Origin: Chitinophagaceae bacterium
GTDB taxonomy: Bacteria; Bacteroidota; Bacteroidia; Chitinophagales; Chitinophagaceae
Length of the DNA stretch: 64,000 nt
NCBI GenBank assembly: GCA_022843585.1
Contig: JALHNJ010000001.1
Span: 1,054,001-1,118,000, forward strand
Direction: 5' to 3'
In this document: piece after piece, positions 37,708-46,100 of the stretch
Layout: each line of letters starts with the position of its first letter
Numbering within the stretch: the first letter of the stretch is position 1
The notes under the pieces: model-generated
Told to the model about the DNA's origin: nothing
The model's input: the letters and a program-made list of their open reading frames with translations, nothing else
The model's database searches: none
Position numbers and translations under genes: made by a program

Positions 37708-37738
37708 CAAAGGTAAAAGGCTAAAGGTAGAAGGCAAA
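37708..37738 (-). promoter_or_regulatory. Complete promoter for the aminotransferase gene
   Basis: On the minus strand TTTG (37738-37735), 19 bases, then TACCTTTG (37715-37708) match both the -33 and -7 consensus of Bacteroidota sigma-A. The -7 box ends 5 bases before the ATG, so the mRNA is expected to begin at or next to the start codon. The DNA here is a run of related AAGGYAAAGG-type motifs. Confidence 0.65.
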
Positions 37739-37781
37739 GGAAATTTTTGTTTACCAGCTACAGTTTTTCATGGCATCGTCT

Positions 37782-37801
37782 GTTGCGTCGCACACTTGTA
37801 C
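37782..37801 (+). repeat. Short dispersed repeat, copy 1
   Basis: GTTGCGTCGCACACTTGTAC, matching the sequence at 62826-62845 at 18 of 20 bases. Both copies are in non-coding DNA near gene starts and are GC-richer than their surroundings. Confidence 0.4.
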
Positions 37802-37882
37802 TGCAGGAATTCTATTTGGCAAGTTGCAACCTACCCATTTTTTATTTGGAAAGGCAGTAGCAAGGTTTAATATTTTGTTAGC

Positions 37883-38584
37883 TCACAAAATTCTCACTTC
37901 AGTTCTTCTATTCAATTGGCGTCCTTCGTCTGTACTATTATCTGCTATTGGTTGAGTATCTCCATAGCCTTTTACTGTAAGACGAATTCCTTTTACTCCC
38001 TTATTAGTAAGATAATTACGGATGGTTGTTGCTCTTTCGTGGGAAAGTTTAAGATTGTGTGAGGCCGTACCTATATTATCGGTATGCCCTGCAATTTCAA
38101 TTTTTATTTCCTCATGACGTTCTAAATACTCAAGCAATTCGTTCAATTGTGTGTATGAATTCTTACGTAATGTGGCTTTGTCTGTATCAAAATGCACATT
38201 ATCGAGGCGGTAGGTACGGGCTGGGTCATATTTTACTCTTACCCAATACGGTTCGGTAAAAAATTCATCTTCTGCAAGAGTTGGCACAGTGATAGCAGCA
38301 TATTGAGTAGTGTCTGAAACACTTTTCAAACTTACATTATAGGTATCGCCTGGCGGTAACAATTGTTTTAGTTTGCCAGCAACGTCAGAAACTCCTTTGA
38401 TTATTTTACCGGTTGTTTGCCCATGAAATATAATCAATTCTCCTTTTCTTGGTTTGCCGTTCATGCTGGTTACAGTCACATTCACTGTTGCCATTTTTAA
38501 TATGGAATCAGTAGTCGCCTGGGTCTGTTGTGCATGGATAACAATGTTGTTGGAAAATAGCAGCAGAAGTGTGGCTCTTATCAT
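37883..38584 (-). CDS. OmpA-family outer-membrane protein
   Basis: A 233-residue protein from the ATG at 38584, chosen because it starts a signal peptide (MIRATLLLLFSNNIVIHAQQ); an upstream ATG at 38659 gives an unlikely N-terminus. Residues about 25-120 are a beta domain with a carboxypeptidase-regulatory-like pattern (VNVTVTSMNGKPRKGELIIF). The C-terminal OmpA domain (about 125-233) has the peptidoglycan-binding motifs VHFDTDKATLRKNSYTQLNE, EIAGHTDNIGTASHNLKLSH and LNRRTEVRIL. It should tie the outer membrane to peptidoglycan. It is single and convergent with nothing; the next gene downstream on this strand is the aminotransferase. Confidence 0.92.
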   Translation of the reverse strand: MIRATLLLLFSNNIVIHAQQTQATTDSILKMATVNVTVTSMNGKPRKGELIIFHGQTTGKIIKGVSDVAGKLKQLLPPGDTYNVSLKSVSDTTQYAAITVPTLAEDEFFTEPYWVRVKYDPARTYRLDNVHFDTDKATLRKNSYTQLNELLEYLERHEEIKIEIAGHTDNIGTASHNLKLSHERATTIRNYLTNKGVKGIRLTVKGYGDTQPIADNSTDEGRQLNRRTEVRIL

Positions 38585-38871
38585 CAGGGGCAATTTGGTT
38601 TTACAGTCAACGATAGTGCAAAGGAAATATTGTAAATATGAGCTGCTCAATTTTCGCAATTTTCATTTTAGTATAAATACCACTCTAATTTTTTGTTTAC
38701 AAAATCATAATACTTTCAATTTTTCATAAAGTATTGTTGTAAGGGCTACTGGGTATATGTTGGTATGCGTTGACAACGTAATTTTTCACTTCATTTTAAA
38801 AACACACTAAGCCTATTTGATGCTTCTCTACACTTAACCAACAACTATAACACTGGTTACACCGCCCGACA

Positions 38872-39711
38872 ATGAATAAAATGTTGTTTACTGACGGAAC
38901 AAATGGCGTAAGAGACGTACAGTCGCAGGAAGAACTAGAATTGCTGATAACATCCTCAAGAGATAAGGATAAGATAAGGATATGGGTATTCAGCAGCAAC
39001 GAATGGATTGGCCTCGCTGCATTTTCCAAACAATTTCCTGATGCTTTTAGGAAAGCAAAGAATATTTCTACAGAGAATAATCAAAAGAATATAGAAGCAA
39101 CTGTCAATACTAATAAGTCAGGCAGCTCTCGCTGGCTTAAGAAATCCTTATATACGCTAGGTGTTGCCATCATTACTTTTCTAGTTTTCAACTTTACAAA
39201 AATAAAATGGAAAGAAGCTGAACAATTAACCACATCAGCTATCAGGCCGGCCAATGTGCCGCCAATGGATATGGACTCTTTGATAGTAGATATTGAAACG
39301 GCGAGGGGACAAGCAATAGATAAGCATACAAAAGCAAATCTACGGATGCGCAATACCTGGCCGGAAAGAATTTTATTACAATTAAAATCAGACAAAGAAT
39401 CAACTAATGGAGACTCCCGTTTCTTTAACATTGACGTTATGCTTGATAATACTACTGGCTTTACCATTGATAAGGCGATAGTTAAAATATCTGTATGGAA
39501 TAGTAATAAGGTGACCTTTACTGATACACTTGCTTTTAACAACATCAAATATGATAAACCTATTAAACGAGAATTGGATTACAAGTATAAAGGTGATAGC
39601 CTTTCTGTTTCCTTTGAATCAATAAAAGCAAAAGCATTCAACTTCTGTTATTCGGCAGCTACAAAAAATAATTCAGGCAACTATAATGATCGCTGGTTCT
39701 GTAGAGAATGA
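38872..39711 (+). CDS. Single-pass membrane protein, first gene of the SEDS-transpeptidase cluster
   Basis: A 279-residue protein. The N-terminal 60 residues are cytoplasmic and loosely resemble a GYF_2-like module (QSQEELELLITS and IRIWVFSSNEWIGLAAF); this is a weak inference. One membrane segment lies at about 94-110 (YTLGVAIITFLVFNF). The C-terminal 165 residues would be periplasmic, beta-rich, and hold FFNIDVMLDNTTGFTID and a region with SVSFESIKAKAFNFCY. No known family is recognised. It is followed after 34 bases by the ATPase gene, in the same direction, so it is likely part of the same unit; there is no promoter box I can see exactly. Confidence 0.75.
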   Translation: MNKMLFTDGTNGVRDVQSQEELELLITSSRDKDKIRIWVFSSNEWIGLAAFSKQFPDAFRKAKNISTENNQKNIEATVNTNKSGSSRWLKKSLYTLGVAIITFLVFNFTKIKWKEAEQLTTSAIRPANVPPMDMDSLIVDIETARGQAIDKHTKANLRMRNTWPERILLQLKSDKESTNGDSRFFNIDVMLDNTTGFTIDKAIVKISVWNSNKVTFTDTLAFNNIKYDKPIKRELDYKYKGDSLSVSFESIKAKAFNFCYSAATKNNSGNYNDRWFCRE

Positions 39712-39745
39712 CAACAAACTATAAACAAAAACTACAAACTTTTAT

Positions 39746-42121
39746 ATGGCGCTATACTATCTCCCCGTTCTAATTCGCAGTGACAGGTATTTTGTTACAC
39801 GACTTGAGCATACAATAAAATCTGTACAGGAAACCGATTTTAATTTTGTAGTATATGCAGAAGACAGGGTACTTACACCGCTGCTTACAATCGAAGACCC
39901 GGCAAAAATTGTACTGAACCAGATGGCGCCATCGTATAAACAAGATATTCCATTGCGGGAATGTCATATTTCATTACAAAAGAATGGGGATGATTTTGAA
40001 CTGATCATTAAAAAGAGCAGTTCCTTTTCAGTAGAACCATTTCAGGATGAAGAAACCGGTTTACGGCTTGATTATTCTGCCGATCAAAAAAGAGTCACCA
40101 TAGGAATTTATAAATACCGGGTAGAGAAAACAGCTTTTAATCTCCGGGTTACTTTGCAGCAGGATGCGAATGAAAATTACTCTGGCGAATTTCAGTTTGC
40201 CATCGTTCAGTCGAAAGATTGTCAGCGGGTAGTTATAGACTTTGGTAGTGAAGCCAGCCAGGTAGGATATAGGAACTGCGGGCCGCAGTCAGCTATTGTT
40301 TCTTATGATATATTAGAGAATGTTATCAGCCAGTTGAATATTACAGATAATAGCAAGAACTGGAAACGGGATGATTTTTTGAATAATGAGGCCGGACAAA
40401 ATATGCTCTATCGTTCTTTCTATGCGGTTAAAAAAAGGATAACCACCACAGAAAGAAAGACATTCCCTTTCAACTTCACTGATAATTTATTGAATGACGA
40501 AATGAGGTTATTTATAACGAGGAAGGAAGTAGCTGCTACAGAATTTTCTTTCCGGGATGATTATGAGATCATACCCAACCTGAAATTAGGTATTGAAAAA
40601 AGCCTGCAACTTTCAATGGGGAATTATACAGAAGATTACAGCATCCGAACACATAAGAAAGAATTGATCAGTGCAGTATTGTTACGTTTACTCCGATTGA
40701 TGATAAACACCAAGCCATCTTTTCAAAAAGGAGGCATGATCGTAACATTGCTGGTGCCCAATATTTATACTCAGCATGATGTTTTTGAGATGCTGAACGA
40801 ATTAAGAGCACAAACAGCTAATTTATTATCATCATTGCAAATTAGTAATGATGATCTGTATATCGAGTACGAAACGATCTCTGAAAGCGATGCGGCTTTT
40901 ATGGGTTACCAGCAAACACATGCCGATGAAGTAAACTTATCGAATGGAGAAATTGCATTGGTGATCGATTGTGGTAAAGGTACTACCGATATTTCGATGG
41001 TACTGGCAGATGATAATGAAAATTATTCCAGCTTTTTCAGGACTGGTTTTGCCGGTGCTGGAAATGTATTACTCTATGGCTTTGCAGAAGATTTTCTTAC
41101 ACAAGTGCTTCGGGCTATTCCGGGCAGCAATGATATTTCTGTAAAAGATTTTATCAACCGCCATATCCTCGACCAAAACCTTACAGCAGATGTGCTGAAT
41201 TTTATCCAGCTGATGGAAGAGCAAAAGAAAAAGTTCAGCAAACTACAACCGATAAGTGTTACAGCATTTTCTCAGTTAGCAGAAAACTCTTTTAGTACAG
41301 AAAGAACGATTGGTAACCTGCATAAAGACCAGTCTACATTGCTGCAATATGCCGATGTGATCCTTAAGGACAGAAGCATCCGCTGGGATGAGGAAGTAAC
41401 GGGTATTATTGATAAGGCCACTGATTGTATTGTGCATTGCATTATTGCCAGTATTAGCGACGTAATTACCAAAGACATTAAGAAAAGAATAAAAGCCGTA
41501 ATGCTTAGCGGCAGGGCTTTTTATTTTGATGCATTGAAAATAAAACTGGAACGGGAACTGAAAGAATTATTGGGCACAGCAATTAAAATAAATACAATTC
41601 CACCGGGCCGGGCATTGAACAATAAAAATGTAGCCATACATGGTGCCTTTAGTGGTGCATATAAGATTACTGATTTTACCGGCATTCCTATTGATAAGAA
41701 AGAAGGTTTGTCGAAGAACAATGATGTGCTGAATAATAATATCTACCTCTACCGGGGTATTAAGATTGAACCCGGCAATGATATTTTGTATAATGCGGCT
41801 GTTGTACGGCGTAATAACCAGGAATTAAAATCCTTTAAGAATAAAACGGTTGATATCTATTTTACCCGTGACAATATTTATCTCCGCCTGATGGAAAATC
41901 AACGGGTAAAGGATGTTCGGTCATTATACAGTGTACTTACTTCAGTAGCAGAAACTTATTCGCCAATACAGGATATGAAAGCTATCTCCATGTTCCCAGG
42001 ATATACAGGTGAACTTGCTTCGATAAATGCAGTTTATTATGATATGATAAAGGAGAAAAAAACAGCGAATGAAAAACCAGTTAAGAAAAGGCAAGGCATT
42101 CTTCAGTTCTTTCAATTTTAA
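39746..42121 (+). CDS. Actin/Hsp70-fold (ASKHA) ATPase
   Basis: A 791-residue cytoplasmic protein. After a beta-rich N-terminal region of about 150 residues come the three nucleotide-binding signatures of the actin/Hsp70/sugar-kinase superfamily: phosphate 1 VVIDFGSEASQVGY (about 161-174), phosphate 2 LVIDCGKGTTDISM (about 405-420) and an adenosine-type motif AVMLSGRAFYFDAL (about 584). The substrate domain of Hsp70 is absent. The family link is firm; the specific role is not. Its place before a membrane coiled-coil protein and a SEDS-transpeptidase fusion suggests a role like that of FtsA or MreB, an inner-face filament or switch guiding wall synthesis. SrfB-like proteins are another possible relation. 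Confidence 0.85.
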   Translation: MALYYLPVLIRSDRYFVTRLEHTIKSVQETDFNFVVYAEDRVLTPLLTIEDPAKIVLNQMAPSYKQDIPLRECHISLQKNGDDFELIIKKSSSFSVEPFQDEETGLRLDYSADQKRVTIGIYKYRVEKTAFNLRVTLQQDANENYSGEFQFAIVQSKDCQRVVIDFGSEASQVGYRNCGPQSAIVSYDILENVISQLNITDNSKNWKRDDFLNNEAGQNMLYRSFYAVKKRITTTERKTFPFNFTDNLLNDEMRLFITRKEVAATEFSFRDDYEIIPNLKLGIEKSLQLSMGNYTEDYSIRTHKKELISAVLLRLLRLMINTKPSFQKGGMIVTLLVPNIYTQHDVFEMLNELRAQTANLLSSLQISNDDLYIEYETISESDAAFMGYQQTHADEVNLSNGEIALVIDCGKGTTDISMVLADDNENYSSFFRTGFAGAGNVLLYGFAEDFLTQVLRAIPGSNDISVKDFINRHILDQNLTADVLNFIQLMEEQKKKFSKLQPISVTAFSQLAENSFSTERTIGNLHKDQSTLLQYADVILKDRSIRWDEEVTGIIDKATDCIVHCIIASISDVITKDIKKRIKAVMLSGRAFYFDALKIKLERELKELLGTAIKINTIPPGRALNNKNVAIHGAFSGAYKITDFTGIPIDKKEGLSKNNDVLNNNIYLYRGIKIEPGNDILYNAAVVRRNNQELKSFKNKTVDIYFTRDNIYLRLMENQRVKDVRSLYSVLTSVAETYSPIQDMKAISMFPGYTGELASINAVYYDMIKEKKTANEKPVKKRQGILQFFQF

Positions 42122-42131
42122 TAGTAACAAC

Positions 42132-43151
42132 ATGATTATGCGAAATAAAATATATCTCACTTTGATGTTAGTGCTACTATCAGCAAGTTTGTATGCACAA
42201 ACGGATACTAAATCGATCAGGATAGTGGATACATTATCAGCAGCGGAAAAAAGCAGCCGGAATCCGGTCATCCTTCGTTCGGAACTGGACTCGCTGATAA
42301 AATTAAACCTTGTCACTCTGCCCCAGCAAGAAGTTAAGGAGCCTGAAAAAGTTGAAACAACCGATTCCCAGCAATATATATTGGCTGGCCTGGTTGCTAT
42401 TATAGTTTTATTGATCATTGTGATTTATTTGTTGTTCCGTCACCAGCGAAAAATAAATAGAACCATTGCCGGTTTTCAGGAAGAAGCAAAGCTATTATCC
42501 GCAAGAACGGATAATGGCCTTTCTGCCCTAGCTAAAGACAAGAAGAGAAAACTATCTCCTCAGGCAATGGAGAATAAGATCAACGATCTGAATGCGGAAT
42601 TACTGAAGCTATCCAAAGAAAATGAAGGGTTAAGCCTTGTAATAAAAGAGTACAATGGTATACAGCATGAGTATGATTCGCTAAAGCACGGCATTCAAAA
42701 GGCATACAAAGTAAAAAACTATCCGGGCTATGATAAGACCAAGGATGAAAAAGTAGCTATGCAAACTGTGTTGGAAACGGAGAATGCAGTAGTTGGATTC
42801 GCTTATGAAAAGTTTTTAAAGCCCATTCTAACTATAACGGACGCTAATAAGAATAATCCTGCTAAACTTAGTGAGGCTGATAATGAAAAGTTGTTAGACC
42901 TGCTGATTTCACTCTCCCTTTTATACATAGAATATTTATACCTGCGGGTAAATGATTTGGCAATCGGCGGACGCATTGCAGAACGAATAAAAGAATTTTC
43001 CAAAGGAAAAGGTCCTGATACATCGTTGCTTAAAAAAATGAATACAGAATTTGGCAGCAGAGCATTGGTAGTAAGGATAGCCTTGAACAAAGCAGGTTTG
43101 CCCCGTTTATCTTATCCTGTTTTTGATGAAACAAATCTAAATAATCAATAA
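42132..43151 (+). CDS. Exported/membrane coiled-coil protein
   Basis: The ATG at 42132 is chosen because it starts a signal peptide (MIMRNKIYLTLMLVLLSASL, then YAQ); an earlier ATG at 42069 lies inside the ATPase gene. The 339-residue product has a periplasmic segment (about 24-80), a membrane segment (about 82-104, ILAGLVAIIVLLIIVIYLLF) and a cytoplasmic or inward helical part with coiled-coil character (about 105-200, including ENKINDLNAELLKLSKENEG). The rest is helical, ending in LPRLSYPVFDETNLNN. No family is recognised. The position between ATPase and SEDS-transpeptidase, and the layout, recall linkers such as MreC or EzrA, but this is inference. Confidence 0.8.
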   Translation: MIMRNKIYLTLMLVLLSASLYAQTDTKSIRIVDTLSAAEKSSRNPVILRSELDSLIKLNLVTLPQQEVKEPEKVETTDSQQYILAGLVAIIVLLIIVIYLLFRHQRKINRTIAGFQEEAKLLSARTDNGLSALAKDKKRKLSPQAMENKINDLNAELLKLSKENEGLSLVIKEYNGIQHEYDSLKHGIQKAYKVKNYPGYDKTKDEKVAMQTVLETENAVVGFAYEKFLKPILTITDANKNNPAKLSEADNEKLLDLLISLSLLYIEYLYLRVNDLAIGGRIAERIKEFSKGKGPDTSLLKKMNTEFGSRALVVRIALNKAGLPRLSYPVFDETNLNNQ

Positions 43152-43159
43152 GCCGATTC

Positions 43160-46100
43160 ATGCTGAAATTCTTCACCAGCCTTAGTTTTTTATATGCATT
43201 CACTATTGTGGTGCTGCTGTTGTATGGATTTTTCTTTTACAAGGGGTTTATTAAGAATGGTTACCAGAAAAGAAGATTCCCGGCTATTTTTTTGTTGATC
43301 GGTGCTGCCTGTTTTTCATTTTTGTATTTTAATATTCATGCGCCGCTGTCGCTAAAAGCATTTAGCAATCTCGATCATCATTTTATCCGGCATGATGGGT
43401 TTAAAGTAGCAGGTAAAATAGAATTGGGAAGAACGGATACCGTTAATTACAAAACCAACTCCTATAATAGCTTTGTGCTGCAAAAAAAGGAAAGTAGCTT
43501 AAACCTGGTCTCTTCTTATTCTGAAGAACCATTTTATACGGCAACAGCCAATTCTTATAAACTTCTTTCAGTTAACTATCCTGCTAATGGACATAAGCTT
43601 TCTTTCCAATTAGATTCGACTATTTTAAATATAAGATCGGTGGCCGATACAAGCTTTGAATTAAGTATTGGCAATACGCTTATTACAAAAACAGGAAAGA
43701 CCATCCGCAAAGGACTGAGTGGCTGGAATGTTTTCAAAGACGATATACAATTTATAAACTCTTCGTGGTATACTAATGAGCAAGTTGTAAATGTGCTTCA
43801 TAGTATACTTTTGCTGCGGGATGATGTTTCAAGAAACAGGGGCGGAGAACTAAAATATTTTTTATCAGGTAAGCTGTTTGCGTATTGCCGGGCAGTAAAG
43901 TATGATGAAAACTTTGTTGCCGTTGCAAATCTTGCTTTTAATAAGCCAATCGAAGATAAAAGTACCGTGGCCTGGGGAATCAGCTTTCTGGACAATAATA
44001 AAAACCAGTTTCGGGTACAGTATCTCGGGGCTGATAGTTTCGCTTTGTTCAACCGTTACCCGGTATCCTATCCTTTAACAGAGGAGGAGAAAAGCAACTG
44101 GACAAAACACAGTGTCAACAAATTCCTGGTGGCAGAGGCAAAAGATATGGAACAGATGCCGGCTGTTTTTAATGAAGGGTTTATGTTCGCCCCTTTTGAT
44201 GGTGATGCTACAATTGATTTTTCACCTGTATTACTCACCTATCAAAAAGCAAAAGCCAATACTCCGCTGGAGTTACAGGCCAAATTTATGAATGGAAGGG
44301 GAATACCGGTCATAAGTGCTGGTAATAAATTACTCTTGCCTGCAAAGTCAGCAGATTTTAGCTGGATGTTTTCGGTAGAAAATTCTTTTAATTGGAATTT
44401 AGGGTCTACAAATTTATCAGCAGGCAACTGGCAATTACTTTTATTTGGAACATTACTGCTCTTTTTCCTGCTTGTTTTTTGTAGTTCGTTAATTAAGCCA
44501 GTGTACCAGCTAAGCTGGATATGGCAATTGCTATCATGTGTTACTATTGTATTACTAACTACCCGCTTCTTTTTATATTGGCGATACAAAACATTTCCTC
44601 CTTATGAAGGATTAGACCTGCCATCTGTACAGCAATTGAATAGTCCCTGGAATTTTGGAATTATAGTTTTAACCGGAATTATTCTGGCAATTATTTTTGG
44701 ATTTAATTTTCTGAAGTATTTGTATAACCGCATCCGTAAGCAGGCAGCTTCCATTTTAAAACTATCGTACCAGCAACCCAGCAGTAGCAAAATCTTTTTT
44801 ACAGAGGATAACATTTCTTCTGTAATGAATAAGAATGCGTTGGTAAAGTGGAAAGGTGTAAGAGTTATTTTCTTTGCAGCATGGATATTTATTTTATTGG
44901 CGGCGGGTGGTTTAGCTGCCTTCAATAATTTTGATCCAACAACCTGCCGCCACCTTGCTATTGGACTAATGCTGTGCTATTTTCTTTTTATTTATATTTC
45001 CTATCGCCATTCTCCGTTGGTCGTATCCTCAGAGAAAAGCTGGTGGGGACTTAATACTGCCAAATCATTTGATATTATTATTAACAACCCGGTAAAGGTT
45101 TTGTTATCTGTGAGTTTGTTAGGTTTATTTGCATTTGTTGATATTGGCTTTGCAATTATCTTTCTCAATTTCTTATTATTTAATGAAGCATTTCTCTGTA
45201 TCAACTATGCCATCGCTGGTTTATCAGCAGGTAGTAAGAAGAATGCTTCCTTATTTGGAATGCTGGGATTTATTTATTTACTGTCATTTGCCATCAATCT
45301 TGTTTACGGCTCTTATATATTCAAATACCTGCTGGAATTACCCCAACTGCTTTATTTAGCAGGTTATGTTTTATTTGCTATTGCCATTTCTTATGCGGTG
45401 GTAAGATTATTACACAAGTCCAGCGAACGAAAACGAATACTGTCGGGTTTATCTTCAGCCATCTTACTTTTTGCCATAGCATTCCTGTTTTTTCCCAAGG
45501 AAAGAATTTTAAGCAAAGCTGCCGTTACAAAATACCGGATTGATGTAATGACAATGCCGGTTGATAAAGCCATTGAAATAGCATACGAAGATGGTAAAAC
45601 ATATGAACCTGTTATCAGGGCGGCACAAAACCAATGGTTCATCAATACCTTTATCTATGAAAAAAATAACCCGGGTGTAAACAATGCAGGATTTAATCTA
45701 TTGCCACATGCACCGCAGAATAAAGGAGCAAAATATAATGCACAGGCCACTGACCTTGTAGCCAGTCGTTTCTTTATTGCTGAACATGGTAAATGGTCAG
45801 TTCTATTATATGTGTTGTTATTGTTAGTTCCCACTACTTTATTAGCTTCATTTTATAAACTCTATCCTGATTTTACGAATCGTATCAATAGCAACTATCC
45901 AACGATTACAGCTGGATTTTCCTTACTGAATTATTTATTGATAACTGCACTATTAGTAATATTGGCAGCTACGGGCCGGTATATTTTCTTTGGACAGGAT
46001 TTGCCGTTTGGAAGTATTCTCAGCAAGCAATCAATTTTATTTCCTTCTATTTTAATCATACTGATTGTCTATTTATTCAAACGTATTCCACTTGAGCAAT